Of a DNA stretch of 64,000 bases, positions 36,001-57,300 are shown one piece after another. The number at the start of each line of letters is the position of its first letter. Position 1 is the stretch's first letter. The notes under the pieces were generated by a model. The model was given only the letters and a program-made list of their open reading frames with translations. It was not told the origin of the DNA and searched no databases. A program made the position numbers and the translations under genes. This stretch comes from Aplysia californica (taxonomy: Eukaryota; Mollusca; Gastropoda; Aplysiida; Aplysiidae): contig NW_004797349.1 in NCBI RefSeq assembly GCF_000002075.1, positions 1,584,776-1,648,775 on the forward strand, in the 5' to 3' direction.

Positions 36001-38976
36001 CTACGTACAGAAACGGATTAGCTCAGTGCCCGAGGTGTTTTACCAAGATCACACAAAAAATCTATGCACACCTTCATGGATTAGGTCATATAGCCACAGG
36101 ATATTAGGATGTTTCACTGCTTATAGCGAAAGACCAAACTGCATGCTTTGAAAACATAACTGATACAATTTCAATAATCGATGAATGGGGTTTGTTGTCC
36201 ACCCTGAAGAATCAGTCCTCTCACCCACTCAAGAGATTGTATATCTTGGCTTTGTAATAAATTCCAATGACCATGGCATTGACTGAAAAGAGGAAACAGG
36301 CAATTTTGAAAAATAGCGAAGAGATTTCCAGCAATCACATTCAACCAATCAGAAATGTACCCCGTTTAGTTGGCCTATTTGTAGCAAGCATTCCTGCTGT
36401 ACCATATGGCCCTTTGTACTACAGAACTCATTTGGCATTGAAACGTAATGGCAATAATTGGAACAAATCCATGCCCCTCTCCTCAGAGGCATTGAAAGAA
36501 ATTGATTGGTGGAAACATAATGTGACTTTTGCTTTTAATCCTATCACCAGGTATGATCTGCAGTCAGTCATAAAAACGGACGCTAGTTTAAAAGCATGGG
36601 GTGCTGTTTGCAATGAAGTTAGAACTGGGGGCTCCTGGTCAGTAGAAGAAGCAGGCTTACACATAAATGTCCTGGAAATGTTTGCAGCTTTTATGGGACT
36701 GAAATCATTTGCAAAAGAAAAGAGTAACATACATGTCAAAATAGTTACACACAGAACTGCCACTATGGGTTGTCTGAACAAAATGAGATAATCCAAATCC
36801 ATGGAGCTCAACAGGCTGAGTAAAATAATATGGGATTGGTGCAGGCCGAGAGGCATTTGGCTGTCAGTAGCCAGAATAGTAGGTACGGACAATACTGAGG
36901 CTGATTATGTGAGCAGACATGTCAATCTAGATACGGAATGGAAACTCAATTCAGACCTCCTGATACATGCACTGAGTGTGTTGCAATACTTTCCTGAGAT
37001 TGATCTTTTTGCACCAAGATTAAATCATCAGTTCAGACATTACATGTCATTCAAGCCTGACCCAGATGCACTGGGGATAGATGCTTTCACGAGAAACTGG
37101 AGTAATACAAAGTTTTATGCTTTCCCACCTTTTTGTTTGTTATCTAGAGTCCTTCAAAAAGTCATCCAGGATGAAGCAGTTGGAGTGATTGTGGCACCTT
37201 ACTGGCCAGCTCAGCCATTCTTCCCCATGTTGATGAGACTTCTGGTCGACAGTCCAGTTCTTATCTCAGCAAGGAAAAACCTTCTACATCAACCCAGTCG
37301 TCCAGACACTCACCACCCACTTCACAACAAGCTAAGACTTCTTATGCAAAGTGTTGGGGAGAGACTCAGAACCCAAGGCTTTATTCTCCAAAAGCTACCG
37401 AAGTCAACATGGCCTCGTGGAGGCCAGATACCAAAAATGTTTACTCCACATATATTTCCAAATGGGAAAGGTACGCTGCTACAGTCAAAGTGGATCCAGT
37501 TTCACCACCTACAGCAGCAGCCATAAATTTTCTGGCAAAATTACATGAGAAACGGGCATCACAATCGGCAGTATGCATTGCTAGGTTAGCACTATCATGC
37601 GATTTAAATATTCCAGACTTCGGTAACCTTGACTGTGTCAAACGATTTATAAAAGGGGCTTTTGAATAAAAATCCATCATTGCCAATGAAAAGCATGACT
37701 GGCTCATGGGATCCGCATCAGGTCTTAACTTTTGTGGAGCCTTGGGATCCTCACGAGTCCCTCTCCTTGAAAGAATTCACTTTAAAACTCACCATGTTAT
37801 TGGCCTTGTTATCGGGACAAAGAGCACAAACTATTCATAGTTTAGATATCAAGAGTATGGAAATAAGCAAGAACAAATAAATGTACATGCTATTTTCCAA
37901 AATTATTGAAACACTCAAGGAAAAGTCACCACCAAGAACCCTTGGAATTTTTAGCATTCAAAGATAATCCAAGCTTATGTATTGTCAGCATCCCGAAAGA
38001 ATATCTGAAAAGAATACAGTCATTATGAACTCATATCAATGAGTCACGTTTGCTCATCAATCATCAGGCACCACACAAACCTGTCAGCAGAAACACTGTC
38101 AAAAGGTGGATAAAAACACTCATGGAAATGGCTGGTATTGATGTTACAACCTTTACTGCTCACAGCACAAGAGCTGCCAGTACATCTGGTGCATTGAAAT
38201 CAGGAGTGCCAATACAGACCATACTGAGCGTGGCTGGCTGGTCGCAAGAAAGTACATTTGCTAAGTTCTATAAGAAAAATATAAGACAAAATTTTGGCCA
38301 AAGCCTTTTGGACTCTTATTTCGCCAAAACAGACAACATTTGACTGCATGTAGTACAGATGTACTGAGAATGTAAATAAACAGAAAAGATATTTAGCATG
38401 ATTGAAAATGCTCTGTTTTTACTGTTACATTGAAAGTTGTTTATACCGTTACATTTTGTAATAGTATTTATCTCATATATGAGTGATGGTATCAAGCTAT
38501 ATTTTTTCAACAATCTTTGTTTTTACATTCTCATTCATGTATGTATACCAAATACAAGAAACTAAAGAGAATATACAATGATCTTCATATTGATCACAAA
38601 CAAGAACGCTTTGGAGGTTGTTCAATGTATTAGTCACAGTTGTGGCTCCAAAATCTCATGTTACCAACGGAGGGCCTGACGGCAGTTGAGTTAACATTAA
38701 AGAAACAATCGAGACTTACCTGTAAGTTGATGATAGTTTCTGATTTTGACGATCTGTCGTCAGGAACGCAGTGGTAACATGCCCTCCCACTCCCTCCCAA
38801 TAACATGAAATTTATATTTCTTCGTTCCTGATGTATGGTGTTTATGAGCTTGTTATTTTTTCATTAATTTCCCCTATGGTGCTCACAAGTATTTGGTTTC
38901 CCAAATGAATAATGTGATTGTCACAACTGTGACTATCTAAAGTGTGATGGGTTACGCCGTGCTGCCTTCTCACGTT
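33043..38976 (+). mobile_element. DIRS-type tyrosine-recombinase retroelement, broken
   Basis: A DIRS-order fossil. The ends are inverted repeats: taacataagaaggcagcact near 33043 and, inverted from about 38976, taacgtgagaaggcagcacg; both continue into a shared gtag/gtaacccatcac stretch. Parts in order: gag-like region (about 33664-35430, interrupted by a LINE fragment), reverse transcriptase (about 35640-36130), DIRS-type RNase H (about 36560-36790), a linking region (about 36800-37330) and a tyrosine recombinase (about 37400-38343, with the HSTRAAS box of the family). There is no integrase or protease, as expected for DIRS. The coding regions are broken in roughly half a dozen or more places. 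The diverged ends and nested insertion suggest a moderately old copy; age is inference. Confidence 0.85.
33870..34400 (+). mobile_element. LINE RNase H and tail fragment nested in the DIRS element
   Basis: The plus strand encodes a late LINE polyprotein segment: TDSQSLYKGLLGN, then IQWIPSHVEIEGNEAADQAA (the RNase H box with the conserved His and Asp), then RLRSDHHWSLRWYKNFVNEQ, then a Cys/His motif CRRGGHEKEDVKHMFECPG. This is the standard end of I/Jockey-type LINEs with RNase H. It interrupts the gag-like part of the DIRS element, so it arrived later. Limits are approximate because the junctions lack a clear target duplication. Confidence 0.75.
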
Positions 38977-41094
38977 AGGCAAAGAGAACCAAAATCTACA
39001 GTAAATTTCTTTCCGGCTTCAAGGGGGCGCAGCCCCCCTAACCCCCTGCTGCTGTCGCAGAATCTTAAAAAAAATTTTGGGGATTAGTCCCCATCTCTGA
39101 CATACAAAAGAAGAAGAGGCAAAATGATGATATTAAGGATCAGGAAAGAAAAGGCAACAGTTCCCTGCTGCAATTCAGTCAGGCACAGTTATGAGCTTAA
39201 CATTGATGAATCAGCCCATTTACTGTGCATAAAAACATTTTAATGTTCCCCCTATGGGAATGGCCTAAAGATACTTCAGTCAGTAGCACTACCCCAGGGG
39301 GTGACGTTCAGCCAGAATGCCAGCACAAAGACATCTTGAAAACAGACGAGGTTTTAAAAGAGCATCATGACCAGTTTACACAACACAAATGAAACATACA
39401 TTTCATTGAGTACATACTATTCATAAACACAAAGAGGAATATAAGGGAAGACCTCAAACATCAAACATTGAAAACATAAAATCTGACAGTGGTCCACGAC
39501 TTCATGAAATGATACATCAAGCCAGAGAATGGGGAAGATGGAGGCCTGTTGTGGCGAGGAGTGGGGCACCAACAGATACAGCCATGGTGACAGGTGATAA
39601 GAGAATTATCCATACATAAAAATAATTAAAACCATCCAAACATTCATTCTATAATACACAACACCAGCAATTGTTCACAAAACACACACACAATAACTCA
39701 TACTCATACACATGCATTCTTTTACTCATTCCACTCTTTCATAAAAAATGCTGGCCACCTAGACCCTTCTCAAAGCTCTCATACAATCAACAGCAACAAC
39801 AACTGCCACTCTACTGTGCCCCTGTCCCTTTTCTAGGAATACGAAAAACCTTTACAGTGAACTTTGCTAGAACAAAAAACTTGATAAAAGTGATTTTCAG
39901 AAAAACAGTGGAGTTCACTTTGGAGTTCACTTAATACCTATGGGACCGGCCTCACACTTCACCTTCAGTTCCTCAGGACCACAGCTGCTGCTTACTTTCT
40001 GACTAATGAAATCCCAGTTCTTTTTTTTTCTTCTATTTGAAAAGCCTCTCTAAACTGAAAACTCTATTAATTAAACCAAAGAAAATCCAGCAGTCCCGCA
40101 GATTTCAGTTTAAACAGACTCAATTTAACAGAGAAGCCTTTTTTGTTCTCCCCTGTCTATTCTTTTTAAAAAACAGGATACAGACAAGATGACTTTATGA
40201 ACATATATATAAGTTAAAGTTCTTCTGTGTTTCATAGATATCATCTCAGGTAAAATGTACAGTACAGTGGACTGTATGTTTTGACTATGGCTCATGTTTC
40301 ATACAGCATTTTTGTGATTAGGGGCTTTTTGACAATTATGATTTAAACTTTGTAGCAAACTAAAAATGTTGGTTAGTGCTGTTCATTATGAAAGGGCTGA
40401 ACAATCTAAGCGTAGAACTTTGCTTGGATGGTAAAAAAAATCAGTATGAGGAAGACATTTCTTAGCACAATTTAGCATTTAACAGTACTCCTGAGAAATA
40501 AAATGACTGTTGAAACTGCAGATATCAAAAGGGGCTTCAAATTCATATTTTTACAGAATTAATGCTGTGCAACAGGAAAAAATGTATCACCATAAACTCA
40601 TTTTCCAAGTACCAAATGTGCCTTTTCAACCACAAATTAATCTGTAACTTGTAGGCTTTAGGCTGGAAATTGTTCTGTATGTGCCAAAGGTCTTAGCAAG
40701 CAACTCTCCTGTCTTCATAGTCTCTGCGACTTTAATAAGTCTTTGGCAGAAATGATCATCCTTCAAAACCCAAGTTGGAGCTCCCACGGTATTCGCTGAA
40801 GTGATCATTCTTCAAAATCCAAAAGAGAGCTCCTATATTAACCACATCAAATCTTTCCTCTTTATCCAAATTTGCTTAATCCTTATCATAAAGACAGGAA
40901 CTTGGAATTTTCAACAATCATAATTATCGGAGAATGTGAAACTATTAATTTATCCATCAAAGATATCCCCTGAATTGTTATCAAAAGATCCATAGGACAG
41001 AATAGTTTATGAGAACTTTCGACAGTCTTGAATTTTAATAAAACAATAAATCGCCATGAAAGACTTGATATGGGTAATGAAGAGTGAAATGATA
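38977..41094. other. Between DIRS element and PAAT, nothing coding recognised
   Basis: 39023-39050 has a ggggg..cccc hairpin like those in the 10977-12054 element. About 39848-40140 has cagtgaac/cagtggag words and aactgaaaac stretches reminiscent of the 25415-25576 MITE, but no clean ends. The minus-strand part just below 41095 should contain the PAAT 3' UTR. Confidence 0.35.
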
Positions 41095-49588
<8,494 letters not shown>

Positions 49589-50218
49589 GTGCTGTAACCA
49601 GAATTTACTTTCGTGCGGATAACGTTACAAGAACAGCGTTATTGTTTGCTCTTCGCGTTAAAAACAAACCAACTGTATGAATGGGATTTCGCTTTGAGAT
49701 AAAGCATGGATAACATATTATTTTCAAAAGCAAAAATTGTCCTTGATTCTTAAACTTAGGCCTGAGATACCAAAAGTCGAAAGCTCGATCCCTATCAAAC
49801 AGTTCGTCCTCTAGCCTTCTGTTCTTTGGTGTTACCTCTTATGTGACTTTCTAGTGATATCTCTTGTCTCCAGCAATTACATAAATGATCTTGCGTTGCA
49901 ATTGCGGTAAAACTTTAAATAAAACTTTTTTTAAAGCTCAAACCAGTTATTTTAAAAAAAACACATTGCCACAGTGTATAATCATATGCGTAGGCCTACT
50001 CTGGTGTGCAACACATGATTTAATTAGATTGCAAGTTTCCCCGAGAAGCACCGATGCTATTTGCTTTTAGCACAGAATTCTCAAAACAAGTTCATTAGCT
50101 ACCAATGAATGCCAAGGAAACATCGATTTATGACAGAGATCACATCTGGACCTGAAGGAGCGACACGCATCAGATTTTGACTCCGATATATTGAGTCTCT
50201 TTGGATCGTTCGGCCTAA
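49589..50218. other. Upstream region of PAAT, possibly bidirectional
   Basis: The spacer between the PAAT start codon (minus) and a plus-strand exon candidate at 50219. No core promoter element assigned. Confidence 0.3.
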
Positions 50219-50281
50219 ATGCAGCGGACAATGTGGGATAAAATCACAACCTTATTCTCTGCGGTCGGGAGACGATCACAT
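50219..50281 (+). CDS. Unassigned first-exon candidate
   Basis: ATG to a consensus donor (CAT|gtaagaa), 21 codons, phase 0, encoding MQRTMWDKITTLFSAVGRRS and one more His. It lies divergent from PAAT, 631 bp from its start. I do not recognise the peptide and found no convincing second exon before KGD4, so this may be chance. Confidence 0.2.
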
Positions 50282-50439
50282 GTAAGAAATTCAAAGCACT
50301 ACCTAATCGTGCATCTTTTATTTTATTGTATTACTTCTTTAGTTATATTTTAAATTTTCAACTTAGAAGAGGAAAGAGAAAGGGAGGGTGGGGAGCAAAT
50401 GGGAGGGGGGTAGCTTAGATAAGAACTGAGAGGGCAGTA

Positions 50440-53090
50440 AGTATTGCAAACTATAGGTAGATCTAAACTAGACTCTCTATATAGGGCGAGGAAATCAGAT
50501 AAGGTATCAGATGAGGAGAAGAATACTCTCAGAGAGCGGATGAAAAGAGGCCAAGCAGGAATGGTAGGAGCAGTATGTGACCGAGGTGTCATCAGAGAAG
50601 GCACTACAAAGGTTCTGGAAAATGCACAGAAAAATGAAGGGATTAAGGACTGACGCTGGCTCTCTGTCTGTTAAAGTTGAGAACGATAGGCTACTGGAGA
50701 CAGATGAAGCAAAAGGCCGGGTTTTCCTTGAGAGGTACATCAAGCAGACTCACCAAGGCAACATGGAGGAGCGTGCTAACATCAGGGCAATTATGAAAAC
50801 TGCTGTGCCAGAGGTGCTGTATGGAGAGGGTGTCACAATACAGGAAGTGAAGCGGGTACAATAAGCGGAACGAAGGATAGTGCAGCAGGGCCTGATGGGG
50901 TGAGATACAGCCATTTTAAGGATGCAGATGAAAATTATCTACAGGGCATGGTGGAGGACTTCAACGAGAGTCTGGTCAAAGGCAAGATCCCAGAGGAGTG
51001 GCTACACGGCTACCTCATGCCTCTTTCTAAACCAGGCAAATACCACTCCAACAGCAAGGGATACAGAATCATCACCATGCAGAACACGTACGGAAAGATC
51101 CTGGAAAAGATTGTGGCCAAAAGGCTGGCAAATTACTTAGAGCGGAAAAAGCTCCTTCCAGACGGCCTTGGAAAGTACAGACCAGGGAAAGACACCTGCA
51201 CAAACACGGCTGTGTTAGCCTATGATGTATTTGAAGGGTTCCAGAGAAAGGAGGAAACAGCAATGGCTGCTATTGACCTAGAGTATGCATACAACTGAGT
51301 TGATTACGGCAAGCTCATGGATCTCCTGATGGAAATGGATGTTGACCCCTGGTTGATACAATGGATCTCCGAGGTTCTGTTTGAGAGGAAGGTGATGCTG
51401 AGAAGTGGGCGATAGATGTCAGACCCAGTAGTGATTGCCTCAGGACTGCCACAAGGATCAGCCTTATCACTGGTTCTGTTCAACATATATACATCCAAAA
51501 TTGCCAGGATCGGTGTCAGTGGAGCAGTAAGAATCCTAACATTTGCAGATGATGTGATGGTCTACGGACAAGGTCGTGATAGGCTAGTGGTTGGACGGAT
51601 GCTACAGGACAGGCTGAGCAAGGTCGCAGATTGGTGTGAGGAATACAATACGGTCATCAATCCAGACAAGGCACAGGTCATCTTGTGCTCATTCAACAAC
51701 CGTATTGTGAAAGATCCTACTCCTCCAATTGTGTTTGACCACTTTCTCATAGACAGACAGCATGAGATGAAGTACCTGGGAATCACTCTGGACTGGACAC
51801 TTTCTTTCCGAAGACATATTGACAATGATGCTGTCAGGGCTCAGAAGGGCATCAATGTAGTGAAGACCTTGGCTTCAGATGGAATTCAAAAGTGAGTTCT
51901 TTTTCTCTTAATGCAGCTGGTGGTTCTGTCAGTCATAAACTATGGTCTGGGCATCCTCTCCCTGTCCAAGACTCAGATAGACAGGTTGGGGAGTGTACAG
52001 AATGCAGCTATGAGGGCCGTTCTAGGTTGCACAAAGAACACCCATGTTGTCTGTATGAGATACATCCTTGACCTGGCCAGCATCAGAGTGAGGCATAAAG
52101 TGGCACAGGCAAAGCTGTACTCGAATATTTTGGGAGACCCGAGGCACCCTTTGCATGACAACCTAAGCAGCATCAAAGGAAACAGGATCAAACGGGGCAG
52201 CTCATGGATGGTAGAAGCCGAAGACTCCTTGGGGAAAGTTTGTGGCATCGATGAAATTTGCTGTGGAAAGGAATGGTTTGGGGAAAAAATGGTGAAATGG
52301 TATAGGCTTAACGCCCCTATCAACACTATTAGGTTATTTAAGAGGCGGGGCCTCCGAGTTTAACGTCCATCTCCGAAAGGACCGAGCCAAATGGGAAATT
52401 CGTGTATAGAGCCTTTCCCAAGGACACAGCGTCGGACCGAGCTGAGACTCGAACCCCCGAACCCGCAATCTCACGATTACCAGTCCGGTAGCCTAACCAC
52501 TATAGGCTACCGACGCCACAGGAATGGTTTGAACTGAGCCCCGATTGCAGAAGCCTGGCCAACGTTCACATCACTATGGGTCGTGAAAGACGGGAATGTG
52601 CTGCTGTCATTAACGACATGACATAAAATAATATGACAGTTAATTGAGGAGCATTCCAAGCCAGAGGACCCAGTGATCTATACGGATGGATCGGTCAGGA
52701 GGGGTGAGAGAAGTGGATGGGGTTTTGTGGTGTATAGTGGGAACAAAAAGGTTCATAGCATGTCAGGGGCCATAGAAAGTGGAGATTGGGGCCATAACAA
52801 GAGCGCTTGGCTGGCTTCAAAATACAAGACCAAGAACTACCCATCTAATCATTGTCACAGACTCCCAGAGCATCTTACGAAGGGTTGAGAAAGGGGTTCT
52901 TCGGAGTGAACGGATGAACCCAATACAACACTCGTCACTTAGAGCCATCACGTGGATATTCTGTCCTGGGCACTCTGGAGTGAAAGGCAATGAGGAGGCT
53001 GAGAGGCTGGCCACCGGAACAATCAGTATGGATACCTTTTGGTGCTGGGGGGGGGGAACTGAGCACTTATAATATGGATCTGTCCAACGT
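50440..53090 (+). mobile_element. LINE with RT and RNase H (I/Jockey-like), SINE-interrupted
   Basis: Plus-strand pieces in order: PDGVRYSHFKDAD and EEWLHGYLMPLSKPGK (RT, about 50893-51060), AAIDLEYAYN (first catalytic Asp region, about 51270), ASGLPQGSALSLVLFNIYTS, TFADDVMVYG (the ADD box, about 51540), then the connection and thumb up to 52268. After a nested SINE follow an RNase H domain with YTDGSVRRGERSGWGFVVY (52674 on), IVTDSQSILRRVEKG and CPGHSGVKGNEEAERLA. Stops at about 51296 and 51413, a frame change near 51890, and shifts near 50640, 50860 and 52790 make it defective. The endonuclease part is not recognisable, so it is 5'-truncated. An RNase H domain excludes RTE; I/Nimb-like is the best guess. 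Confidence 0.85.
52281..52519 (-). mobile_element. tRNA-derived SINE in the LINE, with 12-bp TSD
   Basis: On the minus strand the head reads ggcgtcggtagcctatagtg, then a B box with gggttcgagtctc. A body with ccttgggaaaggctctatac follows, then a tail with aggggcgttaagcc and a T/A-rich end. It is flanked by exact 12-bp duplications AGGAATGGTTTG (52269-52280 and 52520-52531). The LINE reading frame resumes after the second duplication. The intact-looking A and B boxes and exact duplication suggest a fairly recent insertion. It is not a functional tRNA gene. Confidence 0.9.
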
Positions 53091-54328
53091 TGTTGCCCAG
53101 GACAGGTAACACAGGTAAACTAGACTCTAGACTACTGCACTGAAGAGGAGGGATTTTAACTTGTGGCGATGTTTGAATGAAAAAGATGAGAGCGACAAAA
53201 GGTCAAAACAGAATCGACAATCACTGTTGTCACTACGGTTGTGTCGCATGCAGGCAGGGCTTTCGTCGTTATAAACATTCATTTGACTAAATACGGTAGC
53301 AGCAACAACTGACATTATGATTATAGGGCAGGCCCTATTCACCACATTATTGGCTATATAAGCGCCCATAGGCCATGCACGTGTACGTAGAATATAGATC
53401 TATGTCGAGAGACAAGAAAAAGTAAAAGAGGCTAAAAAGGGGGGAGACCGGGGGTTGCAGAGTCTGAGGTAGAAAGACAGTAGGAAGGGGAAAACGTGCG
53501 GATGGATCCGAAACCTTTGATTTGAGGAGAGGGGGTGGGGATATTGGGTGATACCTGTATGGCCTACGGTACCCAAGAGGGTTGCTGTAAGGTACTTGGG
53601 CCTACCTTATCTGCTTTATGCAGATAGACGACGATGACGTTGACCTAATGTTTTTGAGTATTTTTCATCTTCTCATGACCTCGGTTTCAGAAAACTGGCG
53701 CATGCCTGCGACAGTCAAGCGGGTACGTGTACACAACAACAGGAGTTTTGTCACAGTGTGCCTCTCGTGTGGACTTTTCATTCTGTTTTTCTGTACTTTG
53801 TAGTTGGCAAAAGCTCACACGATCCCTGTTTTCTGCCACTGTCACTGCCAATGCGTGACTCTTTGGTTAATCAGGCTTATCCAATCTGTGATTTTGTCAA
53901 TCTTTTCCTCGTCCTGTCTTTCCTTGTCCCAAATTGTTCTTTGGGCTGTTGGATTGTCATGGCAAGTCTTTATGGTTTCATTTCAACGTTCCTTTGCAGC
54001 AGGAATTGCTGACTATTACTTGAGAAAGAAATATTACAATTATAATATAATAATAATTTCCAGGATGCTCAAAGAAACAAGCGAAATTGAAAAGATACTT
54101 CCAATGTAAACTTCCGGCGGTGCGATAGCAGCGAAGATTCACTTTGACTTTTCCCATCCACTTGCTTGTCTTACAAGGAGACAATGCTAGTTTTCTGAAG
54201 GCCATTACTTTCGAGACTTCAGTTACTGTTTCGCTCTTCATACTTCGGCCCACTTTATCGTTTTTATTTTACTGTACATGCCTAGTCTCCCCATACTAGT
54301 AAAGATTGGAAACCGTAGCTCAAAAACG
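53091..54328. other. Upstream region of KGD4
   Basis: Short open frames here (for example 53618-53803) have no recognisable domain. The stretch from about 54080 is the likely KGD4 promoter. Confidence 0.35.
54110..54117. promoter_or_regulatory. ETS-type motif ACTTCCGG upstream of KGD4
   Basis: ACTTCCGG lies 212 bp before the KGD4 start codon. ETS/GABP-type sites are frequent in promoters of nuclear genes for mitochondrial proteins. One site alone is weak evidence. Confidence 0.3.
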
Positions 54329-57300
54329 ATGGCCGCAACTGTGGCAAGGACAGTGCAGGTCAGAGACAGAGTTGTAGTTTGTACAGAAGTTTACTTGACA
54401 GTTTTATTCTTGGTGATCAGTGTTGTGTTTGCTTTTATAGCGATACAGTGTCTTACACTGCAACTCACACAGCATTTTTTAAAGTCAAAGATGAAATATT
54501 TTCTTTTAATTCCATATGAAATATTTATTTCATCATCATGAATGAGATAGCTATCTAAAATCTAGTCTAGATATAGATATAGATATAGATATAGATTCTA
54601 GATCTAGATTAGATCTAGATCTAGATCTAGATTCTAGAAGATCATTTGTCTTGCTATCACAATTATTATCACGGCCTCTGACTCTCACTCTTCTCTCCAG
54701 TCTTGTGACTGTATTTCCCTGATGAGTCTCAAATCAGCTGAGACTTGACAAGTGGAAGAGTGGAAAATTTGTCTTCCTATTTATTAGTTTATATGTAGCC
54801 CCAATGAACACGTTAGCCACTCTTGTTGTTATCTGTCTTTCTCTTGGCCTGTCTTTCGTAAATTCAGTCTGCTACAAAACTTCTTTTCGCATGGCAAGAT
54901 GCACAATAAAACTAATCTAGTAAAACTCATTTTCCAGGTTATTAATTAAATGAGCTTTATTGTCAGGCTTTATTGGTTGCATTGTTTGTGATGTTTACAG
55001 CAGGTGGTGAGACCACACATCCCCTTGATCAAGTTTCCCACAAGAGGCCCACAAGCAGCAGGACAGGGAGCAGCTCAAAGTTTTGGTATGCACTGTTTCC
55101 ATGCTGTATTGTCTCAACCTCAAAATTTATTAAAAGTTCCTTTTCATTAACTTTTTTCCATCTCACTGTACTTTTCAAAGTGTGGGTACAACTTACAAGT
55201 AATCTCCGCCTAAACGCATGCTCCACTCAAACGCACGCTTACGTCATATGACGGGTTTTTAACTAATATAATTTAGAATACAAACGCATGGTCACTTCTT
55301 CTAAACGCACTCTTCAGTCCGAGAAAACAAGCCTGGACGATTGGATATTTGGTAAGACTGCCCATGCAGAATAAAGGGAGGGATGGACAGCGTTTTCTTT
55401 TCACACACCCAATTTTCCACAGACACATAGGTCTAGGATATATATGTTGGGGGGGGGGGGGGGGGGGGGGGCTAAAATGATTTTTTATTGGTTACTCGAA
55501 ATGCATCTTTGAGAGGTTTCTGACTGGTGTTTGAGTGACTGCATACATAATGTTAAGCTAGGCCTATGATGCGCAACATGTGTGAATGCTGTAGAACATT
55601 AGATAGGCCTCTACAGGATTAAAGATTGGTCAAGTAATCAGCTGCGCTGGAAGAACTTATAATGTACTTGTTCAACAAATCAGAGAAAAGTCTCTAGAAT
55701 GTCTTGTTCTGATGTCAACCATGAATTTACAAAGTTGCAATAGATGACAGGCAGTCGGGAGTGGAAAGCTGTGTGGCTGAGTACTCGTCCAGGTCCTATG
55801 ACTATCACCAACAGTTACCTTTTAATCTGTTCCAGACATTTTATAGTGCATGTTATCATGCTCCCCCCCCCCCACCCCACACCCTTTGACCAACCCATTC
55901 AACGCCTTTGTATTCATAATGGCAGTAGGGGAATCGTTCACGAAACACATTATCGACCAAAGTGATCCTGAGCCCCCAAGGGAGGTCACTAAAATATCAA
56001 GGCAATGAGATGGTTGCGTCCCTTCCTCCCTTTGCATGTAAAAATGCACACTCCGTATAAACACACGCTAAGGAGCCCTCCCGAGCACTGTACATTTAGG
56101 CGGAGACTACTGTAATATTTTCAGTATTTTACCATTTTCAAAGATATGTTGCTAGTTCCCATTTTGAACATTATGGAGACAAGCCCCATTGTAAGATGAT
56201 CAAAAGCCTGATCGGGAGAAAAAATTTAAGAAATGATGACACTACATTTTTCTGAAAATGTACAAGGCCCATTTTCATGCGACTTTTAGATCATATAGCG
56301 CTTAGGGGGAAAAGGAAGACAATGAACAGAAATACCAGGAATAAGAAAAAAAAGTTGAACCTGACAACAAAACATTTGACCTCTGATCCAGAACAGATTG
56401 AAATTGAAAATGATATATGCTGAATACTCAAATGCCCATTTGATAAAAGAAGGGGATTATTTAACATTGCATCTGTACATTGTGTGCTATACTTGACTCA
56501 AGATGATGAATGAAAATGTTAACAAAACATTCAGAGCAAAATTTGATCGTGGACTTTAGTTCAAGCAATATTAGAAGAATGAGCAATGAAGTATCTAAGC
56601 AGCTGTTTCAGGGTTAGATTAGAATGCTTAAGATTTATAATGAAGTTCCATGTGGACATTTTTTAACAAGTTTTTAAATGAAAAGTTACTTTTCTCTAAT
56701 GGAATGTCTAGGGAGTGCAACTGAATTTCTGCTTTTTTCCTGTCCTGATTTTTCTTTTCTCTGTTGTTTTGTTTCATTTATCCCAACTCTGGAGAGGAAC
56801 ACTGTTGTGCTATGCACTGAGCTTAGAGAAAATGTAGGCATATGTGTAAGTTCATATACATGTTAGTAATTTCACTGTGTTTATCTGGCAGGCAAGCCTG
56901 GAAACGTGGAAAGTTTGATATCGTCAACTATGGGAAGTACTGCTGCTGCCAGCAAACCGTCAGCTTCTGTGTCAAAAGGACCAGCTATTGAGTCATCGGA
57001 GCTTCCCCCCAGGTACAGGAGAAAACAACTCTCTCAGGAGGAAATAGAATTTATTGAGGTAAGTTAAAATTAACCTTACTTTTCCCAGTAAAAGATTGCT
57101 AACCTAACATGAAATGGCTGCATATTCTTCATCTGTCACTGAAAATTTTTAATTCTGTAAATTGTCCTTAAATTTCGTGTATTGTCTCGCAAGGTAACTT
57201 CTTTTAAAGGGTTTTTATAAAGTAGACAGTGTTGTTTTTTTAGTAAGAGCAAAGAAGTCTATGTCACATGTGTTCAGTGAAAAAGGTGATCACTATAAAC

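Noticed and set aside
52440-52519. tRNA gene with A and B boxes
   Set aside because: It is the head of a SINE with a 3' tail and 12-bp target duplications, not a free tRNA gene.
53618-53803. 61-codon open frame upstream of KGD4
   Set aside because: No similarity recognised; the frame does not join KGD4 exon 1.
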